Below are positions 1 through 9,335 of a stretch of 64,000 nucleotides of DNA, in pieces (the first letter of the stretch is position 1; each line of letters begins with the position of its first letter). The notes under the pieces are model-generated. The model was given only the letters and a program-made list of their open reading frames with translations, made no database searches and was not told the origin of the DNA. This stretch comes from Microbacterium sp. LWH7-1.2. Its GTDB lineage: Bacteria; Actinomycetota; Actinomycetes; Actinomycetales; Microbacteriaceae. The DNA lies in the NCBI RefSeq assembly GCF_038397755.1, contig NZ_CP151637.1, positions 682,001-746,000 on the forward strand, written 5' to 3'. The position numbers were made by a program, and so were the translations under genes.

Positions 1-277
1 TATGCACCTCTTGGCGCAGCTCGTCCTCGTCGCCGCACACCGCCAGGTGCGGCTCGCGGTACACGAGGATGCGGTCCGGCAGCTCGCCGATCCCGTAGCG
101 CTCCCGCTCGGTCAGCGCCCAGCCGTCGTACAGCCCCAGCAGGTCGAGGCTGCCGTCCTCGGGCCGGTCCTCCACGACGAACACGACGTTGTCGAGGCCC
201 TGGACCATGTCGTCGGGGAGGGCATCCAGCTCGTCGATCACGAGCGTCTCGAAGGTCGCGGCATCCATCTCCATCAT
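1..277 (-). CDS. Minimal zincin-like metallopeptidase, N-terminal part (runs off the left edge)
   Basis: About 92 residues are visible, starting MMEMDAATFETLVIDEL and ending just before the window edge. The sequence resembles the N-terminal half of the small zincin family (metallopeptidase family protein, PF06262/DUF1025). In that family the HExxH zinc motif follows soon after the last visible stretch (DEDELRQEVH), so the catalytic residues are outside the window and cannot be confirmed. Possible starts are ATG 277, ATG 274 or ATG 268, with a GCGGGG stretch ahead of the first two. It lies downstream of tRNA-His on the same strand, separated by a terminator hairpin. The substrate is unknown. 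Confidence 0.7.
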   Translation of the reverse strand, partial: MMEMDAATFETLVIDELDALPDDMVQGLDNVVFVVEDRPEDGSLDLLGLYDGWALTERERYGIGELPDRILVYREPHLAVCGDEDELRQEVH

Positions 278-294
278 GATGCCCCGCTTCTACG

Positions 295-325
295 CGAATG
301 GGGCGCGTGAGACGCGCCCCATTCG
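295..325 (-). terminator. Hairpin downstream of tRNA-His
   Basis: Arms of 14 bp (295-308 and 312-325, CGAATGGGGCGCGT and its complement) flank a 3-nt loop. It sits between tRNA-His and the metallopeptidase gene, so it probably ends the tRNA transcript. There is no strong U-tract, as is common in actinobacteria. Confidence 0.6.
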
Positions 326-332
326 ATTGATC

Positions 333-409
333 TGGGGTGAGTAACGGGACTTGAACCCGCGACCCCCTGGACCACAACCAGGTGCTCTACCAACTGAGCT
401 ATACCCACC
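333..409 (-). tRNA. tRNA-His (anticodon GTG)
   Basis: On the minus strand a full cloverleaf is visible. The acceptor GTGGGTA pairs with TACTCAC, the anticodon loop is TTGTGGT with GTG, and the T-loop is TTCAAGT. CCA is encoded (333-335). The discriminator is C73 and the base before +1 is G (409), so the G-1:C73 pair recognised by HisRS is genomically encoded. Confidence 0.95.
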
Positions 410-445
410 ATGTCTCCCGCTCGCGCGGGCAACCAGACGATTCTC

Positions 446-1072
446 TCACACCTCCGGAGCAAACGACGACACGACGGCGGCAGCAGCTGCGCGCGCGCCG
501 TCGCTCGTCGGCCCGGGCTCCGGAACGAACACCGCCTGACGGTAATACGCGAGTTCGCGGATCGACTCGAGGATGTCGGCGAGGGCGCGATGGCCGCCGT
601 CCTTCGCGGGTGCGTGGATGTACGCGCGGGGGTACCAGCGGCGCGAGAGCTCTTTGATGCTCGACACGTCGACGTTGCGGTAGTGCAGCCAGCGGTCGAC
701 GCGCGGCATGTACTTCGCGAGGAACATGCGGTCAGTGCCGATGGTGTTCCCGGCGAGAGGAGCCTTGCCCTCGAGCGGGACGAAGCGCTGGATGTACTCG
801 AGCACCTGGAATTCGGCGTCCGCCAGGCTCACGCCCTGCGGGATCTCGTCGAGCAGCCCGGAGGTCCGATGCATGTTCGTGACGAACTCGTTCATGTTCG
901 CCAGCGCCGAGTCGTCCGGCTTGATCACGACGGAGAAGCCCGGATCGAGCGTGCGCAGCTCGAAGTCGGTGACGACCACTGCGATCTCCACCAGTTCGTC
1001 CACGCCGAGGTCGAGCCCGGTCATCTCGCAGTCGATCCACACCAGACGGTCGTTCTCGGATGCCCCCACCAT
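446..1072 (-). CDS. orn: Oligoribonuclease
   Basis: A 208-aa DEDDh 3'-5' exonuclease that degrades 2-5 nt RNA (nanoRNA, pGpG) at the end of cytoplasmic mRNA decay. The ExoI motif WIDCEMTGLD, ExoII NTIGTDRMFL, the segment YRNVDVSSIKEL and the ExoIII stretch HRALADILESI are all visible, and the length is typical of Orn. ATG 1072 is chosen because AAGGA lies 8 nt upstream. In-frame ATGs at 1081 and 1102 would add a few unconserved residues. The C-terminus carries a short Ala-rich extension. It lies between tRNA-Arg and tRNA-His on the same strand. Confidence 0.95.
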   Translation of the reverse strand: MVGASENDRLVWIDCEMTGLDLGVDELVEIAVVVTDFELRTLDPGFSVVIKPDDSALANMNEFVTNMHRTSGLLDEIPQGVSLADAEFQVLEYIQRFVPLEGKAPLAGNTIGTDRMFLAKYMPRVDRWLHYRNVDVSSIKELSRRWYPRAYIHAPAKDGGHRALADILESIRELAYYRQAVFVPEPGPTSDGARAAAAAVVSSFAPEV

Positions 1073-1149
1073 GTGCTCCATCCTTGTCGCAAGTCCAGAC
1101 ATCCCACAGGCCTGAACGCGGGTGCCGACTCCCACGCCGGACCCGTTCG

Positions 1150-1222
1150 CCCCTCCGGGAGGATTCGAACCCCCGACCTGGCGGGTAGAAACCGCTCGCT
1201 CTGTCCCCTGAGCTACGGAGGG
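1150..1222 (-). tRNA. tRNA-Arg (anticodon TCT)
   Basis: The acceptor CCCTCCG pairs with CGGAGGG. The D-stem is GCTC/GAGC, the anticodon loop is TTTCTAC (TCT, reads AGA) and the T-loop is TTCGAAT. The anticodon stem AGCGG/CCGCC has one A-C mismatch at its outer pair. The discriminator is G73 and CCA is not encoded. AGA is a rare codon in this high-GC genome, so this is a minor isoacceptor. Confidence 0.93.
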
Positions 1223-1328
1223 AAGGGTTCTTCCACACTACCGGGTCGCACCACGCCGTCGCGGACGCTGGCGGATGACGGAGTCTCGGCGTAGCGTCAG
1301 CAGCGGAGGCATCGAAAGGAGTTCACCG

Positions 1329-1541
1329 ATGAGCACCACGGAGACGCACCACCCTCTCTGGGTCGCCTATGGAGCATCCGGCGTCGCCGGAAGCATCCGA
1401 AAGGACGAAGACGGCTACACGGTCACCATGGCCGGTGCGAGCGAAGCGACAGGCACGTACCCGACGATGGAGATCGCGAAGAGCGCGTTGCACGCGCACA
1501 TGACGCCAGGCAGCGACTGGCCCATGTTCCGCGAGCACTGA
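1329..1541 (+). CDS. Small conserved-type protein, 70 aa, function unknown
   Basis: ATG 1329 is preceded by AAAGGAG at 7-nt spacing, so translation is likely. The protein is soluble, has no signal or membrane segment, and reads as one short beta/alpha unit: a Gly-rich turn (ASGVAGSI), strands (DGYTVTM) and a C-terminal helix (TMEIAKSALHAHM). The layout G-x-I...GG/GY...strand...turn...EIAKSAL resembles the 87-aa protein at 3711-3974, which suggests a shared mini-fold. It is convergent with yczE, with a GC-rich hairpin between them. No catalytic residues are evident. Confidence 0.8.
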   Translation: MSTTETHHPLWVAYGASGVAGSIRKDEDGYTVTMAGASEATGTYPTMEIAKSALHAHMTPGSDWPMFREH

Positions 1542-1549
1542 CCCGCGCT

Positions 1550-1584
1550 GCGCGCCCGGTTCCGGGGGTCACCGGGTGGCGCGC
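1550..1584. terminator. GC-rich hairpin between convergent genes
   Basis: GCGCGCCCGG (1550-1559) can pair with CCGGGTGGCGCGC (1572-1584) with a small bulge, between the 70-aa gene and the 3' end of yczE. It overlaps the last codons of yczE. Likely a bidirectional terminator; no T-run is present. Confidence 0.4.
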
Positions 1585-2201
1585 GTCACGCCGATCCTTC
1601 GGCCCTGACGCGCGCCGGCGTTGCGCGCGTCGAGCAGGGGCAGCGCGATATGCACCAGCGGGCCGATCAGGACGGCGAAGAGCACCGTGCCGATGCCGAC
1701 CGTGCCACCGAGCAGCCAGCCCACGAGCAGCACCGAGATCTCGACGAAGGCCCGGCACACCCAGATCGGCCAGCCGAGGCGGGCGTTCATGCCCGTCATG
1801 AGTCCGTCGCGCGGGCCCGGGCCGAAGTGGGCGCCGATGTAGAGTCCTGACGCGACCGCGACCAGGACGATGCCGCCGAGGAGTGTCGCGAGCTGGGCGG
1901 CGAAGCCCGACACGGGCGGCACGACGGCGAGCACGATCTGCATGCTCGTGCCGACGAGGAGGATGTTGGCGATCGTGCCGATGCCCGGCTTCTGGCGGAG
2001 GGGGATCCAGAGCAGCAGCACGAAGAATCCCACGATGTTGGTGATCCAGCCGATCCCGATGCCTGTGCGCACGGACAAGCCCTGCGCGAAGACCGTCCAG
2101 GGATCGACGCCCAGTCCGGCTTCGACGGTGAGCGCGCAACCGGCTCCGTAGAGGAAGAGACCGACGAGCAACTGGACGATTCGGCGTGGCATGAAGTCCA
2201 T
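1569..2201 (-). CDS. yczE: YczE-type integral membrane protein
   Basis: A 210-aa polytopic membrane protein with about five to six hydrophobic segments (for example near residues 7-27, 50-68, 75-97, 103-125 and 140-165), a basic N-terminus and a charged C-terminal tail. It resembles the YczE/YyaS family, whose biochemical role is unsettled. It is divergent from a MocR-type regulator (2255-3679); this yczR-yczE pairing is a known recurring arrangement in which the regulator controls the membrane protein. The start may be ATG 2201 or ATG 2192. Neither has a clear Shine-Dalgarno, though 2192 has a weak GGA. Confidence 0.85.
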   Translation of the reverse strand: MDFMPRRIVQLLVGLFLYGAGCALTVEAGLGVDPWTVFAQGLSVRTGIGIGWITNIVGFFVLLLWIPLRQKPGIGTIANILLVGTSMQIVLAVVPPVSGFAAQLATLLGGIVLVAVASGLYIGAHFGPGPRDGLMTGMNARLGWPIWVCRAFVEISVLLVGWLLGGTVGIGTVLFAVLIGPLVHIALPLLDARNAGARQGRRIGVTRATR

Positions 2202-2248
2202 CCAATCTCATGATTGGCCCGCTGACTGCAGTCCAATATGGGTACGCT
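2202..2248. promoter_or_regulatory. yczE/yczR divergent promoter region with inverted CCAAT/ATTGG repeats
   Basis: CCAATC (2202-2207) and GATTGG (2212-2217) form a perfect inverted repeat with a 4-nt spacer. A further CCAAT at 2233-2237 pairs with the ATTGG at 2213-2217 around a central palindrome GACTGCAGTC (2224-2233). TACGCT at 2243-2248 is a -10-like box 6 nt before the yczR start. MocR regulators usually bind paired CCAAT/ATTGG-like half sites, so this is a good candidate operator for YczR. Confidence 0.5.
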
Positions 2249-2254
2249 GGCCCT

Positions 2255-3679
2255 ATGGACTCCCGCATTTCCGCGCGCGCCCTCGCCGCTGCACTCGGTG
2301 GCTGGCGCACGCGCGAGCCGGCGTACGAGGCGCTGGCCGACGGCATCCGACTGCTCTGTCTCGACAACCGGCTCGCGCCGCGCACCGCGCTGCCGGCCGA
2401 GCGAGAGCTCGCGAGCGCGCTGCACGTGAGCCGCAGCACCGTCGCCGCGGCCTACCGGAGCCTGCGCGCGACCGAGCACATCGCGAGTCTGCGCGGATCG
2501 GGCAGCGTCACCCTGCCGCTCGGGCGCCGAGATCCGGGACGCACCGACGCCGGGGAGGGGATGATCGACCTTCAGCAGGCGAGCCCACCCGCCTGGCCGG
2601 GGCTGGCGGGAATCATGGCCGAGACCGCCGGCGGCGCATCTGCGCTGGTCTCGCGCGTGGGGTACGACGTTCTGGGTCGGATCGAGCTGCGTGAGGTGGT
2701 CGCTGAGCGGTACACCGCGCGGGGAATTCCGACGCGTCCGGACGAGGTGCTCGTCACGACCGGAGCGCAGAGCGCGATTCACCTCGTGTCGACGCTGCTC
2801 ATCGGGCGAGGAGACCGCGTGCTCGTGGAAACGCCCACATATCCGCACGCGGCGGACGCGCTGCGACGGGCTGGGGCGCGTCTCGTGGGTGTGCCAGTGA
2901 CCACCGAGGACGGCTGGGATCTCGATCGGGCCGAGCAGGCGTTCGCCCGGACTCTCCCGGTGATGGCGTACCTGATGCCCGACTTCCAGAATCCGACGGG
3001 CCGGAGCATGAGCGTCGAGGAGCGCGAGGTGATGCTCGCCGCGGGGGAGCGTTCGGGGTCTGTGCTGGTCCTCGACGAGACGACCGCGGATCTCGACATC
3101 GACCGCGGATCGTTCGCGCCGGGGTTCACGGCATCCGAGCCCGGCACAGTCGTGCGGATCGGGTCCCTGGGCAAGACCGTGTGGGGTGGGCTGCGGCTCG
3201 GGTGGGTGCGCGCCGACGGGGATCTCATCCGCAGACTCGTGGCGGCGCGGCCGGCGCACGACCTAGGCACCCCCGAGTTCGAGCAGGCGATCGCCACCCG
3301 CCTGCTGTCGCACTTCGACGACATCGTCGTCCAGCGCTCGGAGTTGCTGCGCTCGGGACGCGACGCGCTCGTACGGGCACTGCGGGAGCGGCTGCCCTCG
3401 TGGGATCTGCCGAGTGCTCACGGCGGCGTCTCGCTCTGGATCGAGCTCGGCGCCCCACTCAGCTCGGCTCTGGTCATCGAAGCCCGATCACGCGGTGTGC
3501 TGCTGAGTGCAGGCCCGCGGTTCTCCGTCGATGGTGGGCATGAGCGACACCTCCGGGTGCCCTTCACCGCACCCCCCGAGGAGATGGTGCGTGCCGCGGA
3601 CGTGCTCGCGGACGCCTGGTCGTCGGTGCGGGCCGGAGCGCCGTCGACGATCGTGGAGCAGGTCGGCGCGGTCATCTGA
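2255..3679 (+). CDS. yczR: MocR-family GntR/aminotransferase-type transcriptional regulator (YczR-like)
   Basis: 474 aa. The N-terminal winged helix of GntR type spans about residues 20-90 (ERELASALHVSRSTVAAAYR is the recognition region). It is fused to a fold-type I aminotransferase domain (about 110-460). The PLP-lysine motif SLGKTVWGGLRLGWV and the YLMPDFQNPTGRSM segment are present, so PLP or a related effector is probably bound. It is expected to control the divergent yczE. ATG 2255 has no Shine-Dalgarno, but TACGCT ends 6 nt upstream, implying a leaderless mRNA. The C-terminal PLP domain acts as an effector sensor rather than an enzyme in this family. Confidence 0.88.
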   Translation: MDSRISARALAAALGGWRTREPAYEALADGIRLLCLDNRLAPRTALPAERELASALHVSRSTVAAAYRSLRATEHIASLRGSGSVTLPLGRRDPGRTDAGEGMIDLQQASPPAWPGLAGIMAETAGGASALVSRVGYDVLGRIELREVVAERYTARGIPTRPDEVLVTTGAQSAIHLVSTLLIGRGDRVLVETPTYPHAADALRRAGARLVGVPVTTEDGWDLDRAEQAFARTLPVMAYLMPDFQNPTGRSMSVEEREVMLAAGERSGSVLVLDETTADLDIDRGSFAPGFTASEPGTVVRIGSLGKTVWGGLRLGWVRADGDLIRRLVAARPAHDLGTPEFEQAIATRLLSHFDDIVVQRSELLRSGRDALVRALRERLPSWDLPSAHGGVSLWIELGAPLSSALVIEARSRGVLLSAGPRFSVDGGHERHLRVPFTAPPEEMVRAADVLADAWSSVRAGAPSTIVEQVGAVI

Positions 3680-3710
3680 GACCACGGTGAAGATCCTGGC
3701 CGGGCGTGTC

Positions 3711-3974
3711 TCAGCGGGCGGACGTCAGGCTTTCGACCGCATCGTCGGCGCTCCAGAAATCGCCGAGATCGCGGAATGCGTGAGTCGCTGGGTTGTAGCG
3801 TCGCGCACGGAAGCGGAGGCCGCCCGCCTGGGCGACCGTTTGGAGATGACCGATCACGCGCCCACCCGGCTCCAGCACCCGCCAGAGAGCGGGCGCCGCG
3901 GCGACGAGGCGCATGCGGGTGCGCGGAGCGAGGAGCGGCGTGGCCGATGTGCGGGCTTCGATGACAGCTGACAT
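3711..3974 (-). CDS. Small conserved-type protein, 87 aa, function unknown
   Basis: ATG 3974 is preceded by GGGAGG at 4-nt spacing. The basic N-terminal half (ARTSATPLLAPRTRMRLVAAA) is followed by a beta-rich unit (GGRVIGHLQTV, GLRFRARRYN) and an acidic C-terminal helix (WSADDAVESL). The pattern GRVIGHL...GGLRFRAR...F...DDAVESL parallels the 70-aa protein at 1329. There are no membrane segments. It is convergent with yczR. A GGAAT-N18-GTT element upstream (3994-4019) suggests control by a SigH/SigR-type stress sigma factor. Function unknown. Confidence 0.78.
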   Translation of the reverse strand: MSAVIEARTSATPLLAPRTRMRLVAAAPALWRVLEPGGRVIGHLQTVAQAGGLRFRARRYNPATHAFRDLGDFWSADDAVESLTSAR

Positions 3975-3993
3975 GTTGCCTCCCTTTCCTTCG

Positions 3994-4019
3994 AACATAC
4001 CTACGTGCTCCGACATTCC
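3994..4019 (-). promoter_or_regulatory. Candidate SigH/SigR-type promoter (GGAAT-N18-GTT)
   Basis: Read on the minus strand, GGAAT (4015-4019) is followed by 18 nt and then GTT (3994-3996), matching the known actinobacterial SigR/SigH consensus. Transcription would start about 10-15 nt before the 87-aa gene and still include its Shine-Dalgarno. The rest of the intergenic stretch (to 4202) shows no other recognisable element. Confidence 0.45.
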
Positions 4020-4202
4020 GGCTTCGCGGTTCTTCCGGCGTTTCCTCCCCAGCGGCGCGGGGGCGACCGCTATCCACAGATCGCTACGCCGGTGCGCGCC
4101 GAACACCCGCACGGGGCGACGCTGAATCCACTGCCGGCGTCCTCGGGCACGGGGCGCCGGCAGTACCGGGGACGGTCCTCGGGACGACAGAGAGGATGAG
4201 CC

Positions 4203-4748
4203 ATGAGCGACACAGGCGACACGATCACGATCACCGGCAACGTGGCGACACCGCCCGAACTGAAGCAGACGCCGGCCGGAGTCGCGATCGTCACGTTCCG
4301 GGTGGCGAGCGGTCAGCGGCGGTACAGCCGGGAAGCCGGAGGCTGGACCGACGCTGGAACGAACTGGTACACCGTCTCGCTGTTCCGCACGCTGGCCGAG
4401 CACGCCCACCGATCGCTCCAGAAGGGCGATCGCGTGATCCTCACGGGTCGCCTGCGACTTCGCGAATGGGACAACGGCACCCGCAGGGGCACGGCCATCG
4501 AGATCGACGTCGACGCCATCGGGCACGATCTGCGCTGGGGGACGACGACGTTCCAGAAGGACTCGCGGGCCGCGACGACCGACACATCGCAGACCTGGTC
4601 GACGGCGCCCGCCGGCGATGTCTGGGCGGCGCCCGGCGTCGACGGAGCGCACGAGCCCGGAGAGGGGGAAGAAGTCGCCAAGCCCGTGCTCGTGGCGGTC
4701 GGATCGGGCGACGACCGCGCTGGTGTGGATGCGGAGACGCCGTTCTGA
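4203..4748 (+). CDS. ssb: Single-stranded DNA-binding protein paralogue
   Basis: 181 aa with an N-terminal OB fold (about 5-110): ITITGNVATPPELKQTP, VTFRVASGQRR, NWYTVSLF, GDRVILTGRLRLREW. The C-terminal part (about 120-175) is low-complexity and ends VDAETPF. This keeps the terminal Pro-Phe used by SSB-interacting proteins but lacks the usual DDDIPF acidic cluster. It stands alone, not next to rpsF/rpsR/rplI where the housekeeping actinobacterial ssb lies, so it is probably a second SSB (SsbB-like). Start: ATG 4203 with GAGGATGAGCC upstream. Confidence 0.9.
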   Translation: MSDTGDTITITGNVATPPELKQTPAGVAIVTFRVASGQRRYSREAGGWTDAGTNWYTVSLFRTLAEHAHRSLQKGDRVILTGRLRLREWDNGTRRGTAIEIDVDAIGHDLRWGTTTFQKDSRAATTDTSQTWSTAPAGDVWAAPGVDGAHEPGEGEEVAKPVLVAVGSGDDRAGVDAETPF

Positions 4749-4790
4749 GGCGTTCAGCGTGTGCGGGGGCGGCGGCCCTAAACTCTCCCC

Positions 4791-5318
4791 GTGGCCCGAG
4801 ACCTCCCGCCCCGCGCTCGCTCCGATGTCCGTTCGAGGCGCGCCTCGCGGGCGATCGCCGTCATCGCGCTCCTCGGCGCGCTCACCGCCTGCAGCCCTGA
4901 CGGCCCGGAGCCGACCCCGGCGCCCACGGTCACGACGACGGAAAGTGCACCTCACCCGAGCGCCACGCCGACCGCGCCGGCCGCACCCACGCTCGTGCCC
5001 GACGGCACCGCGGAGGACAACCTCCCGCTGTTCTCGTCGGTCACCGCCGCCGTGTGGGCGACCGATGCCCGCGTCACCGGGCGCGCGTACGTCGATGCGC
5101 TCACGGCGGCGGGGTTCGACAAGGCCGCGATGCAGGTCACGCAGGACACATCGACGGTGGGCAATCCCGCCGAGAGCATCCAGTTCTCGGTGCGCTGGAA
5201 CGATCAGTGCCTCATCGGCCAGGTCGGCCCCGCGACGGGAGAACCCGTCACGGTCGTGGTCCCGGTGCTCGCGGAGGGAAACTGCCTCGTGGGGCAGACC
5301 CGCCCGATCGACTGGTGA
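4791..5318 (+). CDS. DUF6993-like lipoprotein
   Basis: 175 aa. A basic N-terminus (RARSDVRSRRASR) and a hydrophobic stretch end in the lipobox LGALTAC, so the mature protein is lipid-anchored outside the membrane after cleavage before Cys. A Pro/Thr/Ala-rich linker follows (about 36-75). The globular domain (about 80-175) has two well-spaced cysteines (NDQCLIGQ, EGNCLVGQ) that could form a disulfide. The domain resembles DUF6993; function unknown. GTG 4791 is supported by TAAACT at 4779-4784, 6 nt upstream, implying a leaderless transcript. Confidence 0.78.
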   Translation: MARDLPPRARSDVRSRRASRAIAVIALLGALTACSPDGPEPTPAPTVTTTESAPHPSATPTAPAAPTLVPDGTAEDNLPLFSSVTAAVWATDARVTGRAYVDALTAAGFDKAAMQVTQDTSTVGNPAESIQFSVRWNDQCLIGQVGPATGEPVTVVVPVLAEGNCLVGQTRPIDW

Positions 5319-5384
5319 GGTCGGACCACCCGACGCGCGGTGGCGGACGCGGGACGAGCTCACGCCGCTCACCGCGACGCCCGG

Positions 5385-5390
5385 TAGGCT
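5385..5390 (+). promoter_or_regulatory. Candidate -10 element of ettA
   Basis: TAGGCT at 5385-5390 in an otherwise very GC-rich stretch, about 40 nt before the ettA ATG. It leaves a leader that contains AAGGAG. No convincing -35 hexamer is visible. Confidence 0.45.
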
Positions 5391-5431
5391 GGGACGCTGA
5401 CGTCTGAAGTCCAAGGAGAGCAGAAACCCGC

Positions 5432-7103
<1,672 letters not shown>

Positions 7104-7111
<8 letters not shown>

Positions 7112-7625
7112 GACGGGCGACGTGGCGGTCGCAGCCACGGGAGGCGACCGCCGCGTGCACATCCCCATCCACCTGAGATGGGGGGACCTCGACGCGTTCA
7201 ACCATGTCAACAACACGTCGATGCTCAAGCTCCTCGAAGAGGCGCGCGTCCGGGCGTTCTGGCTGCCCGAGCCCGGCGAGGATGCGCCAGCCACGGCCGT
7301 ACTCGATTCGAGCATCTTCAGCGGGATGCTGACGCTCATCGCCCGTCAGGAGATCGAATACCTGGCCCCGGTGCCGTACCAGCGACATCCGCTCGACGTG
7401 CAGATGTGGTTCGGGAAACTGGGCGGCTCGAGCATCGAAGTCTGCTACGAGGTGTACAGCCCGGTCGAGTCCGCGGCAGGCGGCCGAACCCTGTACGCAC
7501 GCGCCACCACGGTGATCGTGAAGGTGGACGCCGAGACCGGTCGTCCGCTTCGACTCACGAGCGAGGAGCGCGCGGCGTGGGGGCCCTACGTCGGCGAGCC
7601 GATCTCCTACACCCACCGTCGCTGA
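7104..7625 (+). CDS. Acyl-CoA thioesterase, 4HBT hot-dog family
   Basis: 173 aa. The hot-dog signature WGDLDAFNHVNNT is near residue 26, followed by LLEEARVRAFW and the strand GSSIEVCYEVY, as in single-domain 4-hydroxybenzoyl-CoA/YbgC-type thioesterases that hydrolyse acyl-CoA in the cytoplasm. The GTG start at 7104 overlaps the ettA 3' end by 8 nt, so it is probably translated by coupling. An in-frame GTG at 7122 is an alternative. It converges with the TesB-type thioesterase gene. The physiological substrate is not deducible. Confidence 0.88.
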
Positions 7626-7645
7626 AACCGCCCACCGGCGCCCAC

Positions 7646-8560
7646 TCAGCCGACATCGTCGCCTGCACCGGGGACGCGGATCATGATCTCCTGCGCCACA
7701 CTGGCCATCAGCGTCCCGTCTGCGGCGTAGATCCGTCCTGACGCGAGGCCGCGGCCACCGCGGGCGCTCGGCGATTCCTGGACGTACAGCATCCATTCGT
7801 CGACGCGTCCGAAGCGATGCCACCACATCGCGTGGTCGAGGCTCGCGACCTTCAGGCCCGGCGTCGCCCACGAGACTCCGTGGGCACGGAGGATCGACTC
7901 CTGGATCGTCAGGTCGCTGAGGTATGCCAGCGCGGAGCGGTGGACCGCAGGATCGTCTGGGATCGGTCGGCGCACGCGCATCCAGACCGCCTGGCGCGGA
8001 GCCTTCTCGGCCCCGGCCGTGAGGTAGATGGGCGCCGGTATGTGCCGCAGATCCACCGGCCGGTCGGTGAAGAGCCGCTTCGACATCGGGTGGAGCCCAC
8101 CGAGATGCGCCTCTATGTCGGGGAGGTCCTCCGGCGCCGGAACGCCTTCGGGCATGGGCTCCTGGTGGTCGAATCCCGGGTCCTCGTCTTGGAACGACGC
8201 GATCATCGAGAAGATCGGGACGCCCTCCTGGAACGCCTGCGTGCGCCGGGTCGAGAACGAGCGTCCGTCGTGGATGCGATCCACGGAGAAGGTGATGCCC
8301 TCTGTCGAGTCGCCCGGACGCAGGAAGTACCCGTGCATCGAGTGCACGATCCGCTCCTGCGGGATCGTGCGCGACGCGGCGACGATGGACTGCGCGAGCA
8401 CCTGCCCGCCGTACACGCGGCCGAGCGGCATCGACTGCGATCGGCCGGTGAAGATGTCTTCCGTGGTGCGCGCGTCGGACGCGCTCAGATCGATGACCGA
8501 CAGCATCGACGCGACCGGATCCTTCTCCGGCGCCGTCTCGGCGTTCGGCTCGGCATCCAC
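7646..8560 (-). CDS. tesB: Acyl-CoA thioesterase II
   Basis: 304 aa forming a tandem hot-dog fold. The N-terminal half contains RVYGGQVLAQSIVAASRTIP and HSMHGYFLRPGD, and the C-terminal half contains SLDHAMWWHRFGRVDEWMLY and the final VAQEIMIR. These match TesB, a broad-specificity cytoplasmic acyl-CoA thioesterase. The conserved Asp of the SDLTIQES segment and the C-terminal Gln (VAQE) are consistent with the Asp-Thr-Gln active site. The GTG start at 8560 is preceded by AGGAG. Its promoter region is shared with the divergent unknown gene at 8619. Confidence 0.93.
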   Translation of the reverse strand: MDAEPNAETAPEKDPVASMLSVIDLSASDARTTEDIFTGRSQSMPLGRVYGGQVLAQSIVAASRTIPQERIVHSMHGYFLRPGDSTEGITFSVDRIHDGRSFSTRRTQAFQEGVPIFSMIASFQDEDPGFDHQEPMPEGVPAPEDLPDIEAHLGGLHPMSKRLFTDRPVDLRHIPAPIYLTAGAEKAPRQAVWMRVRRPIPDDPAVHRSALAYLSDLTIQESILRAHGVSWATPGLKVASLDHAMWWHRFGRVDEWMLYVQESPSARGGRGLASGRIYAADGTLMASVAQEIMIRVPGAGDDVG

Positions 8561-8618
8561 GGGTGCTCCTCTCCGGGGCGGCGGCCGCCCGTAGGTCCGC
8601 TTGGTAGCTTAGAGGGCG

Positions 8619-9296
8619 ATGTCACCGCGCCTGTTGCTCGCCGATCCCGAGTCCGCCGCCGACGCCCTCACCTTCGCGGGTAGGGCAGCGCGCTTCACCG
8701 TCGAAGGCGTCCGGCTGCAAGCGTCGGGCGGGGTGCTGGCGATGACCGCCGCCCCCCTGGCGCCGCGGGGCTTCGGTGATCCGACGCCGACCGTCCTCGC
8801 TCTGCGCTCGCTCGGCGCAGACCCCGAGCTCGTATGCGACCTCGTGGTCGAGGCATCCGCTCTCTCCGCCACGACCGACGATCCGCGAGCTCTCATGCTC
8901 CCCGAGACCGCCCTGTCGCCGGCGTGGGCCGGGATCACCCCGCCGCGCGGCGGCTGGCATGCACGGCCGGGCATCGAGGCGTCGACGCTCGCCGCCAAGG
9001 CGCAGGGCGGGATCGCGCGCGTCGCCGACACGGTGCCGACCGATGCCGGCGAAGACGTGGTGCGCACGGTCCGCGCCGCGGTGTGGGGCGCGCCCGACGA
9101 AGAGCTGGGAGGCCTCCCGCTCGGCGTCGCGTTCGCGGCGTTGAGCCTCGGCTTCATCAGCGGCGGCGAGACCGCACGGGTGTTCGCGAGCGGGCCGTGG
9201 ACGCGTGTGAGCCTGTCCCGAGGGCACGTTCTGGTGCGCGGTCCGGTGGCGACCGGCCTCACGCCCGTGCGGCGGACGGGATCATCGGCGAGCTGA
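8619..9296 (+). CDS. Protein of unknown function, 225 aa
   Basis: I do not recognise the family. It is a soluble, Ala-rich alpha/beta protein without signal peptide, membrane segments or clear motifs. The middle contains a Pro/Gly/Trp-rich patch (SPAWAGITPPRGGWHARPG, about 100-118) that looks like a structured loop. The C-terminus is basic. ATG 8619 has TAGCTT at 8605-8610 eight nt upstream, implying a nearly leaderless mRNA. It is divergent from tesB, and codon use resembles its neighbours, so it is probably a lineage-conserved gene. Confidence 0.75.
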   Translation: MSPRLLLADPESAADALTFAGRAARFTVEGVRLQASGGVLAMTAAPLAPRGFGDPTPTVLALRSLGADPELVCDLVVEASALSATTDDPRALMLPETALSPAWAGITPPRGGWHARPGIEASTLAAKAQGGIARVADTVPTDAGEDVVRTVRAAVWGAPDEELGGLPLGVAFAALSLGFISGGETARVFASGPWTRVSLSRGHVLVRGPVATGLTPVRRTGSSAS

Positions 9297-9335
9297 GTCG
9301 GCAGCCGGACTGAGCGGACGGTGAACGATTCCGGC

